This document shows, piece after piece, positions 9,037 to 17,158 of a DNA stretch of 64,000 nucleotides. The DNA comes from Qipengyuania marisflavi (GTDB lineage: Bacteria; Pseudomonadota; Alphaproteobacteria; Sphingomonadales; Sphingomonadaceae). A program made the position numbers and the translations under genes. How positions within the stretch are numbered: position 1 is the stretch's first letter; each line of letters starts with the position of its first letter. The stretch is from contig NZ_VCAO01000003.1 of the NCBI RefSeq assembly GCF_005884405.1, positions 372,001-436,000 of the forward strand, given 5' to 3'. A model generated the notes under the pieces. It ran no database searches. It saw only the letters and a program-made list of their open reading frames with translations, and was not told the DNA's origin.

Positions 9037-9741
9037 TCAGTTGCCAGCGCGGTCGCGGCGGCGTTCGTGCCGCTGGCTGCGCATGGCATTGTGCCCGGCC
9101 TTCAGCTCGGCTTCGGAAAGCGAGCCATTGGCATCGCTGTCCATCATGCCGAAATGTGCGGTGATGCCGGCATCGAATTCGGCGCGCGACACCGATTTGT
9201 CTCCATCGGCATCGGCCATCGCCAGCATGGTGTGAGCGCCGCCGCGCATTCCGTGATGGCCGCCGCGTTCGCCCTTGCCGCCACCCATGCGGTGCTTGCC
9301 GCGCTTGCCGTCACCCATCTGGTGGCCGCGGCCTTCGTGCGCTGTTTCAAGTTCGGTTGCGGACAGTCCGCCGCTGTTATCAGCGTCCATCTTGGCGAAG
9401 CGATCGGCCATGTGATCGCTGCGGCGCTCACTGCGCTGCTGCATCCGTGCGGCATGGGCGGCCTGCATTTCGGCCTGCGAGATTTCGCCATCACCGTCGG
9501 CGTCCATTCCGGCGAAACGCTCGCCCATCTTGGCCGTACGGTCGGCAGCGTTGATCGCGCCGTCATTGTTGACATCCATCCTGGCGAACATCTGCGCGCC
9601 ATGCGCCTGCATTTCCGCCAGCGTTACTGCGCCATCGCCATTGGCGTCAGGGTTGGGGCGGTCATGATCGCGGGCAAGCGCAGCGTGCGCGCCGGTCAGC
9701 GCCAGTGCGGCGGCTGAAAGGGTCAGGGCAAACTTCTTCAT
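9037..9741 (-). CDS. Secreted protein with six EF-hand calcium-binding loops
   Basis: A 234-residue protein with a clear signal peptide (cleavage probably after AHAALA). At least six EF-hand loops can be read: DANGDGAVTLAE, DVNNDGAINAAD, DADGDGEISQAE, DADNSGGLSATE, DADGDKSVSRAE and DSDANGSLSEAE. The third is canonical; the fourth and fifth deviate. Between loops four and five lies a Gly/His/Met/Lys-rich linker (about residues 135-170) that could bind another metal. It is probably periplasmic and is the first gene of an operon with the response regulator and kinase. A GGAGAA ribosome-binding site precedes the ATG. The arrangement suggests a calcium- or metal-responsive circuit, which is inference. 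Confidence 0.88.
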   Translation of the reverse strand: MKKFALTLSAAALALTGAHAALARDHDRPNPDANGDGAVTLAEMQAHGAQMFARMDVNNDGAINAADRTAKMGERFAGMDADGDGEISQAEMQAAHAARMQQRSERRSDHMADRFAKMDADNSGGLSATELETAHEGRGHQMGDGKRGKHRMGGGKGERGGHHGMRGGAHTMLAMADADGDKSVSRAEFDAGITAHFGMMDSDANGSLSEAELKAGHNAMRSQRHERRRDRAGN

Positions 9742-9835
9742 GGTGGTTCTCCGAATGTAAAAACGAAGAGCTGCGACGGTGCCTGCAACAGGGTGAGGGG
9801 GGGAAAGTGGCCGACCCGCCGCAACTCATGGATTG

Positions 9836-9896
9836 GTTATAGGCGCGCTTTGTCGCAGCTTTATCCCACGCCCAGCGTGAATTGTAACGCTTTGTC
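9836..9896 (-). promoter_or_regulatory. Promoter with 11-bp-phased direct repeats upstream of the EF-hand/two-component operon
   Basis: Read on the plus strand, GCTTTGTC (9847-9854) and GCTTTATC (9858-9865) are spaced exactly 11 bases apart, and a third copy GCTTTGTC lies at 9889-9896. On the minus strand a TATAAC hexamer (9841-9836) follows the pair, with the repeats sitting where a -35 box would be (17-base spacing). Such phased direct repeats replacing the -35 box are typical of OmpR/PhoB-type activators, so the regulator encoded at 8253-8990 is the obvious candidate to bind here. Confidence 0.5.
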
Positions 9897-9933
9897 CCGT
9901 TCATGCCGCGGTGTTCAGCCGCGTGACAGCTGG

Positions 9934-10332
9934 TCAGCGTGGGCGATGCTGGGTGCCCTCGCCAGCGGTGATGAAGATCGCGGTGGCCGTTCCTTCGACA
10001 TTGGCGGTGTGCCAGACGCCCGGCGGATTGACGATATATTCGCCCGCTTCGAGCATGACCGTCTGGTCTGTGCCGCCGTCAATTTCCTGGATCAGAGTCA
10101 TCTGGCCAGCGGTGCAGATCACCACTTCGCTGCCATGCGGATGCATTTCCCAGCTGGTCCAGTCTTCGGTAAACTCATATTGCGACACCAGCCGCCCTTC
10201 GGCCCCGTCCGCGCCGTGCCGCGCGCCATAGCCTTCGTACCATTCCATGCCCGAAAACTCGGGCTGCGGCACCGCAGTCGCACCCAGTCCGAGGTGCAGG
10301 AAGCTTTCGGACAGGGTGCGTTTGTCGGTCAT
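9934..10332 (-). CDS. Small cupin-domain protein
   Basis: A 132-residue single cupin. The first motif reads WEMHPHGSEVVICTAG with two His and one Glu as probable metal ligands, and the second EYIVNPPGVWHTANV with the closing His. Small cupins of this type include isomerases, dioxygenases and sensors; nothing here distinguishes among them. The ATG lies one base after the stop of the upstream VOC-family gene, so the pair is co-transcribed and probably functionally linked. Confidence 0.8.
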   Translation of the reverse strand: MTDKRTLSESFLHLGLGATAVPQPEFSGMEWYEGYGARHGADGAEGRLVSQYEFTEDWTSWEMHPHGSEVVICTAGQMTLIQEIDGGTDQTVMLEAGEYIVNPPGVWHTANVEGTATAIFITAGEGTQHRPR

Positions 10333-10333
10333 G

Positions 10334-10729
10334 TCAGGACACTTTGTCCATCAGGAAGGCGTTGAACTTGTTGCCATCGGGATCGCGGAAATAGGCGGCG
10401 TAGAAAACCACGCCAGTGGGGTCCGGCTCCCCGCGCGGGCCGGGTGCGCCCTCGTCACTGCCGCCATTGGCAAGCGCGGCATCGTAAATCCGCTGTACAT
10501 GGTCGCGGTCCTTTGCTTCCAGCGCCACCATCGTGCCATTGCCGGATGTCGCAGCCTTGCCATCGAACGGCTTGGTGGCCGCAAAGCCCGGCGCGCCGCC
10601 CATTTCGCCCCAGGCGATAAAGCTGTCGAATTCCATCATCCGCCCCACACCCATTTCCTTGGCGATGGCGTCATAGAAAACGGCGGCGCGTTCGAGATCA
10701 TTGGTCCCGAGAGTAACATAACCAAGCAT
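10334..10729 (-). CDS. VOC (glyoxalase/bleomycin-resistance) family protein
   Basis: A 131-residue protein with the paired beta-alpha-beta-beta-beta modules of the vicinal oxygen chelate superfamily. It starts MLGYVTLGTNDLERAAVFYD, typical of the family, and ends with the signature YFRDPDGNKFNAF, whose acidic and Asn residues often form part of the metal or substrate site. It resembles the uncharacterised bacterial VOC proteins rather than true lactoylglutathione lyases. The ATG at 10729 is chosen because the conserved fold begins there; the open frame to 10891 lacks family similarity. Operon with the cupin downstream. Confidence 0.85.
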   Translation of the reverse strand: MLGYVTLGTNDLERAAVFYDAIAKEMGVGRMMEFDSFIAWGEMGGAPGFAATKPFDGKAATSGNGTMVALEAKDRDHVQRIYDAALANGGSDEGAPGPRGEPDPTGVVFYAAYFRDPDGNKFNAFLMDKVS

Positions 10730-10787
10730 GCGATTTCTCCTATCAAGCGACTCGCAGCATCGGAACATTATGGGAACATAAGTGCTT

Positions 10788-12608
10788 CTACAAGGGTGCG
10801 CATTCGGCTTCGAGCCAGGCCAGATCATCGCCATCGAGCTGCGGCGCGAGGATAGCGCGAACCTGCGCGTGGTAATCGTTCCACCAGGCAATTTCGCGCG
10901 GTGTCAGCATGGTCTTGTCGACCAGCCGCCGGTCCAGCGGCACGAAGGTCAACGTCTCGAAGCCCAGATATTGGCCTTCGCTCTGAGCGATATCGGCGGC
11001 CACGGTCAGGATCAGGTTTTCAATGCGAATGCCGTATTCGCCTGCTTTGTAATAGCCCGGCTCGTTCGACAGTATCATGCCTTCGCGCAGCGGTGTTTCG
11101 GTTCCGGGGAACGCGCCGCCGGGCTTGGAAATCCGCTGCGGCCCTTCATGCACCGACAGATAGCTCCCGACGCCGTGGCCGGTGCCGTGGCCGTAATCGA
11201 CACCGCCAGCCCACAGATGCATCCGCGCCAGCGCATCCAGTGCGCCGCCGCTGGTGCCATCGGGGAAGACCGCCAGCGCCAGTTCGATATGACCCTTGAG
11301 CACCCGCGTGTTGCGGTCGATCATTTCCGCGCTCGGCTGCCCCGGCCCGACCCACACGGTGCGGGTGATGTCGGTGGTGCCGTCATCATATTGACCGCCC
11401 GAATCGCACAGGAAAATGCTGGAGGGCGGGATGGTGATGTTGCTGTCTTCATCAACCTTGTAATGCGGCAGGGCGGCATGGCCCGCCGCGGCGCTGATGG
11501 TGTCGAAGCTGGTATCGCGCAGCGCAGCGCTCTGCCCCCGGAATTCGCGCAGTTTGGCTGCCGCGCCCAGCTCGTCAAGCTCGCCCTTGGGCGCCTCCAC
11601 GCTCAACCAGCGCAGGAACCGCGTCACCGCCGCCCCGTCGCGCGCCTGAGCATCGCGGTGGCCCTGTTGTTCGGCGGGTGTCTTGATCGCCTTGGGCAAC
11701 ACGGCGGGATCGGCATCGCGCACCAGCTTCGCGCCGCCTGCCTGCAAGGCGTAGAATATGCCTGCCACCGCGTGCTTGGGATCGACCGCGACAGTCTTGC
11801 CCGACAGACTGCCCAGCGTGGGCAGGAAGTCCGCACGGTCGCGGACCTTTACCGCATTGCCGAGATGCTGCGAGAGTTCGGGGCTGACCTTTTCGGGCGC
11901 AATGAACAGTTCGGCAGTGCCATCGGCATGGGCGACCACATAGGACAGGGCCACCGGCGTGTTGGCCACATCGGCCCCGCGCATATTGAGCAGCCATGCC
12001 ACCGAATCCAGCGCGGTGATGACTGTGGCGTCATAGCCTTCGCGTTTCAGCCAATCGGCAATTTCGGCGCGCTTGTCGGCGCTGGACCGGCCCGCGAATT
12101 TGTCGTCATGCGGGACCGCGAGCGCGGCGGAGGGCGCCGGGCGATCCTGCCACACCGTGTCGATCGGATTGCTGTCCACCGGCACCAGCGTGATGCCGCG
12201 CTTGGCGAACAGCGCCTCGGCATCTTCGGCCCAGTCAATGCCGTGCAGCCATGCGTCATAGCCGATTTTCGCTCCCTGCGGCGCATTGGCGGCAAGCCAT
12301 TTGGCCGGGCTGGTGGCGGGGACATCCTCGTAATCATAGAGCTCGCCCGACACCTGATCGCGCACCTGCACGGTATAGCGGCCATCGGTAAACATCGCGG
12401 CACCCTTGCCCGAAAACTCGCCCGCCAGCACCGCCGCGCTGCCTGCGCTGCCGCCAAAGCCGGTCAGCCAGGCCAGCCGCTGGGCATATTCGCCGACGTA
12501 TTCGCTCATATGTTCGTCCGAGATCGGAATCACAAAGCCGTTCAGCCCGCGTTTGGCCAGTTCCTTGCGCAGGGCGTCGAGGCGGGCTTCATGGGTGTGC
12601 ATCAGCAT
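10788..12608 (-). CDS. pepP: Xaa-Pro aminopeptidase (M24B)
   Basis: A 606-residue three-domain aminopeptidase P of the long, eukaryote-like type, removing N-terminal residues before proline. Two creatinase-like N-terminal domains precede the pita-bread catalytic domain. Metal ligands are readable: Asp pair in DSGGQYDDGTTDITRT, His in GHGTGHGVG, Glu in NEPGYYK and Glu in GIRIENL. No signal peptide, so cytoplasmic. It is divergent from the prolyl oligopeptidase gene at 12752; both act on proline-containing peptides. The start could be the first ATG (12608) or the third codon (12602). A short hairpin (12635-12649) lies in the shared upstream region. Confidence 0.92.
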   Translation of the reverse strand: MLMHTHEARLDALRKELAKRGLNGFVIPISDEHMSEYVGEYAQRLAWLTGFGGSAGSAAVLAGEFSGKGAAMFTDGRYTVQVRDQVSGELYDYEDVPATSPAKWLAANAPQGAKIGYDAWLHGIDWAEDAEALFAKRGITLVPVDSNPIDTVWQDRPAPSAALAVPHDDKFAGRSSADKRAEIADWLKREGYDATVITALDSVAWLLNMRGADVANTPVALSYVVAHADGTAELFIAPEKVSPELSQHLGNAVKVRDRADFLPTLGSLSGKTVAVDPKHAVAGIFYALQAGGAKLVRDADPAVLPKAIKTPAEQQGHRDAQARDGAAVTRFLRWLSVEAPKGELDELGAAAKLREFRGQSAALRDTSFDTISAAAGHAALPHYKVDEDSNITIPPSSIFLCDSGGQYDDGTTDITRTVWVGPGQPSAEMIDRNTRVLKGHIELALAVFPDGTSGGALDALARMHLWAGGVDYGHGTGHGVGSYLSVHEGPQRISKPGGAFPGTETPLREGMILSNEPGYYKAGEYGIRIENLILTVAADIAQSEGQYLGFETLTFVPLDRRLVDKTMLTPREIAWWNDYHAQVRAILAPQLDGDDLAWLEAECAPL

Positions 12609-12751
12609 CGTAATCTACCTTTTGTCGGAGCCGTTCGCCCATCGGGCGAGTTGGCGCTTGCGGCCCATCACCGGGCGGCATAGTCAGGAACCCATCATAG
12701 CGATCTGCGGCGGGTCTTTCCACCGCTGCGGACATAGGTAAGGGACAAGCC

Positions 12752-14944
12752 ATGCGACTGCCGCGTTCGATTGCCTTCATCACCGCCTGCACATGGCTTG
12801 CTGCCGCGCCCGCAGCAATGGCCCAGACCCCTGCCGACAAGGATCAGACCCCGTTGAATCAGCCCGCCAAACCGCCCGTAAATCCGCCTTCGGCCGACAA
12901 GCGCGCGCATTCCTATACCCACCACGGGATCACCATTTCCGATCCCTATCACTGGCTGAAAGATCAGGGCTATCCCGAGGTTGATGACAAGGATGTGCTC
13001 GACCATTTGAAGGCCGAAAACGCCTGGTTCGAGACGCGGATGGCTTCGCAAAAGGGGCTGGTCGATACGCTGTTCGAAGAGATCAAGGGACGCATCAAGG
13101 AAGACGATTCCTCAGTGCCCCAGAAAGATGGCGACTGGCTGTACTGGTCCGAATTTTCGCCCGGTCAGGAATACCGCAAACATTACCGCCGCGCGGCCAG
13201 TGGCGGCGATCCGGTGCTGATCCTTGATGAAAACGCGCTGGCCAAGGATCTGGAATATTTCCGCCTTGGCGCCTTCGCGATGTCGCGCAGCGGGCGCTAT
13301 CTCGCCTATTCGACCGACACCAGCGGGGCGGAACGCTTCACCATCCGGATCAAGGATCTGACCACAGGCGAGCTGCTGGCGGACGAGATTCCCGGCACGC
13401 TGGCCGGTCCGGTCTGGGCGGCGGGTGACAGCGCCATTGTCTATGGTCTGGCGACCAAGGAATGGCGCGTCGACAATGTGCGGCTGCACCGACTGGGCGA
13501 GGCCAATGATCAGGATGTCGAGCTGTATCACGAGAATGACGAGACCTTCCGCGTTGGCAGCGGGTTGTCCGCGCAGGAAGACTGGCTGATCATCGCGGCG
13601 GGCGACAATGAAACCACCGAAGTGCGGCTGGTGCGCGCCGATGATCCCACAGGGCCGCAGTTGCTGGTCAAACCGCGCAAGAAAGGCGTCGAATATGATG
13701 TCGACGTGCGTGACGGGACGCTGTTCGTCCATACCAACGATGATCACGTCAATTTCCGCCTCGCCACCGCCAGCCTTGATGCGCCCGGTGACTGGACCAC
13801 GCTGATAGCGGGGTCGGACGAGTTTTATCTGTCGGAATTCGATCTGTTTGCCGATTTTTACATCACCGAAGGGCGGCTGAACGGCCTCGATCAGGTGCAG
13901 CTGCGCGATTACCGCGATCCGGCAAAGCTGACCGCGATCCCCTTCCCCGAGGCCAGCTATTCCGCAGGCCTGTCGAACAATCCCGAATACGCCTCAAACA
14001 AGCTTCGGCTGGCTTATGAAAGCATGGTCACGCCCGATTCGGTCTATGATTATCATGTCGCCAGCGGCGAGCTGGAACTGCTCAAGCAGCAGGAAATTCC
14101 CAGCGGTTACGATCCCTCGCTCTACACGACCGAGCGGCTGGAAATTCGCGCGCGTGACGGCACGATGGTCCCGGTCAGCGTGGTGATGCGCAAGGACCGG
14201 CCCAAGGCGGCAGACGGCGGGGCCGGACCGCTGCATCTCTATGCCTATGGCGCCTATGGCTATGCGGTGCCGCCGGGCTTCACCGTGTCGCGGCTCAGCC
14301 TGATCGATCGCGGGTTTGCCTATGCCATCGCGCATATTCGCGGCGGCGATGATCTGGGGCGCAATTGGTATCTGCAGGGCAAGATGAATGCCCGCACCAA
14401 CACCTTCAACGATTTCGTCGATGTGGCGAAGGGATTGGTGGAGCGCGGCATCACGCAAAAGGGCCGGATCAGCATTTCAGGCGGTTCTGCCGGCGGCGAG
14501 CTGATGGGCGCGGTGATCAACACCGATCCCGATCTGTGGGGCGCAGTGGCGGCGCATGTGCCGTTTGTCGATGTGCTCAACACCATGCTCGATGACAGCC
14601 TGCCGCTGACGCCGGGCGAATGGCAGGAATGGGGCAATCCGATCACCTCGAAACAGGCGTTTGCCTATATGCTCAGCTACTCGCCCTATGATCAGGTGGT
14701 GGCGCAGGATTATCCGCCGCTGCTGGTCACCGCCGGCTTGAACGATCCGCGCGTCACTTATTGGGAACCAGCCAAATGGGTCGCCAAGCTGCGCGAGCTG
14801 AAGACCGACGACAACGAACTGCTGCTCAAAACCAATATGGGTGCAGGGCACGGCGGCAAATCGGGCCGTTATCAATCGATCTATGAAACCGCCGAGGAGT
14901 TCGCTTTCATTCTGTGGCAGCTGGGTATGACCAAGCAGCCGTGA
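12752..14944 (+). CDS. ptrB: Exported prolyl oligopeptidase/oligopeptidase B family protease (S9A)
   Basis: A 730-residue serine peptidase. An N-terminal signal peptide (cleavage near AAMAQ) suggests a periplasmic location, unlike classical cytoplasmic PtrB. The beta-propeller region starts at about DPYHWLKDQ; the catalytic domain contains the nucleophile Ser in SISGGSAGGELM, the Asp in AGLNDPRVTYWEPAKW and the His in GAGHGGKSGR. The AHIRGGDDLGRNWYLQGK stretch matches oligopeptidase B, which cleaves short peptides after basic residues. It is translationally linked to the thioesterase that follows. Confidence 0.88.
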   Translation: MRLPRSIAFITACTWLAAAPAAMAQTPADKDQTPLNQPAKPPVNPPSADKRAHSYTHHGITISDPYHWLKDQGYPEVDDKDVLDHLKAENAWFETRMASQKGLVDTLFEEIKGRIKEDDSSVPQKDGDWLYWSEFSPGQEYRKHYRRAASGGDPVLILDENALAKDLEYFRLGAFAMSRSGRYLAYSTDTSGAERFTIRIKDLTTGELLADEIPGTLAGPVWAAGDSAIVYGLATKEWRVDNVRLHRLGEANDQDVELYHENDETFRVGSGLSAQEDWLIIAAGDNETTEVRLVRADDPTGPQLLVKPRKKGVEYDVDVRDGTLFVHTNDDHVNFRLATASLDAPGDWTTLIAGSDEFYLSEFDLFADFYITEGRLNGLDQVQLRDYRDPAKLTAIPFPEASYSAGLSNNPEYASNKLRLAYESMVTPDSVYDYHVASGELELLKQQEIPSGYDPSLYTTERLEIRARDGTMVPVSVVMRKDRPKAADGGAGPLHLYAYGAYGYAVPPGFTVSRLSLIDRGFAYAIAHIRGGDDLGRNWYLQGKMNARTNTFNDFVDVAKGLVERGITQKGRISISGGSAGGELMGAVINTDPDLWGAVAAHVPFVDVLNTMLDDSLPLTPGEWQEWGNPITSKQAFAYMLSYSPYDQVVAQDYPPLLVTAGLNDPRVTYWEPAKWVAKLRELKTDDNELLLKTNMGAGHGGKSGRYQSIYETAEEFAFILWQLGMTKQP

Positions 14945-15336
14945 GCGTCCGCTTCCGCAAGAGCTTTACGGCACTGCCCCAGCACATCGACGAGCTGGGG
15001 CACGTCAACAATATCGTGTGGGTGCAATGGGTGCAGGACCTTGCCACCGAGCATTGGCGCGCGCTGGCGGCGCCTGAACATGATGCGGCTTTCATCTGGG
15101 TCGTGGTGCGGCACGAGATCGATTATCGGGGCAATGTAGATGTAGGCGACAGTGTTACTGCTGAAACCTGGATCGAAGGGCAGCCGCTTGGGGCAACTTC
15201 GCTGCGCCGGGTCGATTTCAGCGATGCGGCTGGCAAGGTGATTGTCTCGGCAGCGACAAACTGGGCGATGCTGGACCGCGCCAGCGGGCGGCTGGTACGC
15301 GTCCGGCCGGAAGTGGTCGCGCCCTTCTTCGCTTAA
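14941..15336 (+). CDS. Acyl-CoA thioesterase (hotdog fold, 4HBT family)
   Basis: A small hotdog-fold thioesterase, 131 residues from the GTG at 14941, which overlaps the ptrB stop as GTGA; a second GTG at 14914 would add nine residues. The signature HIDELGHVNNIVWVQWVQD contains the Asp and Asn of the YbgC/4HBT active-site motif. The family hydrolyses acyl- or aroyl-CoA thioesters; the chain preference is not readable. The stop codon lies in a perfect 16-bp palindrome shared with the stop of the convergent cyclase gene. Confidence 0.83.
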   Translation: MSVRFRKSFTALPQHIDELGHVNNIVWVQWVQDLATEHWRALAAPEHDAAFIWVVVRHEIDYRGNVDVGDSVTAETWIEGQPLGATSLRRVDFSDAAGKVIVSAATNWAMLDRASGRLVRVRPEVVAPFFA

Positions 15337-17096
15337 GCGAAGGCAGTCGAGCCGGTTTCGTCCTCGTCTTCGGGAACAAACATTTCCAGCTGATCCTCGA
15401 CCGTACGGTTCCGCCCGCCGCATTTTGCCGCGTAGAGTAGCTGGTCGGCGCGCGAATACAGTGCGGTAAAGTCTATCCCCGGCTGGCCGACGACTTTTCC
15501 GAATTCGAGGAAGCCCATGCTGGCGGTCACCGGGCGATCAAACCCGTCCATTTCGGATAATGTGCGCGCAGTGATGGCGCGGCGGCGGGCTTCGGCGCGT
15601 TTGGCGGCGCCTTTGCCGCGCAGCAGCAGCAGGAATTCCTCGCCGCCGATGCGGAAGGCCAGCACATCCTGATCGCTACCCGCAGCCAGCGCATCCGCTG
15701 CGCATTGGATCACCGCGTCGCCCACCGGATGGCCGTAAATGTCGTTGATCGGCTTGAAATGATCCAGATCGACCACCGCCATCGCGTGGAAGCCGTCAGC
15801 GACCAGCGCTTCATAGCGCGTCTCCAGCGCCCTGCGGTTCAGCAGGCCGGTCAGCTCGTCACGCTCGCTCAGTGCGCCCAGCGTGCGCGCTTCATCCATC
15901 GCCTGGTCACGCTCGCGGCGGATGCGGATGAAGCGGTTGGCAACCGCCAGCGCGGTGGCGACCACTTCGAACAGCAACGCCAGATTTTGCGGCCAGGTTT
16001 CGTCGAATTCCCATCCCAGCACCGGGATGTAAACGCTGGCCAGCTGGGCCAGAATGATCGCGGACAGCGGCGCAAAGCCCCAGATCAGATAAGGTGCCAT
16101 CCGGCTGCCGCGCCGCTTGGCAACAAACAGCACGGTGAAATAGCCGGCCAGGATCAGCGCATAGACGCCAAAATAGACATGATCGATCCAATAGCCGAAT
16201 GCATCGGGCAGGAATGTGGTCATCACCCCGCTGGCGATTGCCAATGCCGCGATCGCGATCAGCAGCTTGCGATGCCAGCTGCCCAGATGTTCGCGTTCGA
16301 TAAAATTATAGGCGAACAGGAATGTCGCCGCGACCATGATGTCGAGGCTGAAATAAGTGATGATCAATTCGGTTGAAAAGCTCAGATTGGTCATCAGCGG
16401 GATCAGGCCCGATACTGCGGCGGTCTGCACAAATGCCATAATGCAAAACAGCGCATGAAACAGCGGGAATGGCTCACGCAGCGCGCGGAAGTAGCCCAGA
16501 TCGAACAGCATCGGGGCCAGCAGCAAACCGCACAGTAGCGCGGCGAAAAGATGCGGCAGCCCGGCAGTGGCGCGGGCCATGAGGCTGTCGGTGAGCTGCG
16601 CAGTCACCAGCACTTCGGGATACATTCCGCCATCCAGCACCATCACCACCGCAGCGGCGCGCTCCTTGATCTTTGGCAGGTCGACAACCGATAGCAGGCT
16701 GGACGATCCCAACCGCACATCGTCAAACGCAAAGCTCTTTGACGCGCGGCTGCCATCCACGCCTTCGACAATGACGGTCAGCCCGTCGAAATCATAGCGA
16801 TCGAACTGCGCAAACTGCGGGTTTGGCTGGTCTGCGGGCCGGGCGCGCAAATCGTGGCGGATGACATGGCGCGGTTGCTCCCAGTCCATCTCCGACCCTT
16901 CACAAACCCAGCGCGCCGGATCAGCCCGGAGGTCGGTATAGGATGCTGTAAGCTTGCCCGAAGTGTGACAGACCGAGCCGGGCGAAAACACGGCCTGGGC
17001 CGACGCTAAAGCAGGCACGACAAAAAAGCCCGCAAAAATCGCAAGCAAAAGCACACGCAAATTGCGCATCGAAAAGGCGGAAAATTCCCGTCCCAT
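15333..17096 (-). CDS. Membrane diguanylate cyclase with periplasmic sensor and seven-helix domain
   Basis: A 587-residue 7TM-type GGDEF protein. A signal sequence leads to a periplasmic domain with a conserved Cys pair (VCHTSG and WVCEG) that could form a disulphide. About seven transmembrane helices follow (roughly 180-395), then a GGDEF domain with DELTGLLNRR, VDLDHFKPIND and the active-site loop RIGGEEF. The product inhibition RxxD site before the loop is not present. It should make cyclic di-GMP in response to a periplasmic or membrane signal. It is a paralogue of the neighbouring gene at 17159-18916. The start could also be the Met at codon 10. Confidence 0.9.
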   Translation of the reverse strand: MGREFSAFSMRNLRVLLLAIFAGFFVVPALASAQAVFSPGSVCHTSGKLTASYTDLRADPARWVCEGSEMDWEQPRHVIRHDLRARPADQPNPQFAQFDRYDFDGLTVIVEGVDGSRASKSFAFDDVRLGSSSLLSVVDLPKIKERAAAVVMVLDGGMYPEVLVTAQLTDSLMARATAGLPHLFAALLCGLLLAPMLFDLGYFRALREPFPLFHALFCIMAFVQTAAVSGLIPLMTNLSFSTELIITYFSLDIMVAATFLFAYNFIEREHLGSWHRKLLIAIAALAIASGVMTTFLPDAFGYWIDHVYFGVYALILAGYFTVLFVAKRRGSRMAPYLIWGFAPLSAIILAQLASVYIPVLGWEFDETWPQNLALLFEVVATALAVANRFIRIRRERDQAMDEARTLGALSERDELTGLLNRRALETRYEALVADGFHAMAVVDLDHFKPINDIYGHPVGDAVIQCAADALAAGSDQDVLAFRIGGEEFLLLLRGKGAAKRAEARRRAITARTLSEMDGFDRPVTASMGFLEFGKVVGQPGIDFTALYSRADQLLYAAKCGGRNRTVEDQLEMFVPEDEDETGSTAFA

Positions 17097-17158
17097 CCGA
17101 CCGCCCTAGAGCCAACGCCTTAAAGGCGGGTTACGGAGAGCGGGATTAGCAATAATTC

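Noticed and set aside
10782-12683. 633-codon open frame antisense to the Xaa-Pro aminopeptidase gene
   Set aside because: Long antisense frames are expected in GC-rich genes with few stop codons; the product has no recognisable motif and sits entirely on a well-supported gene.
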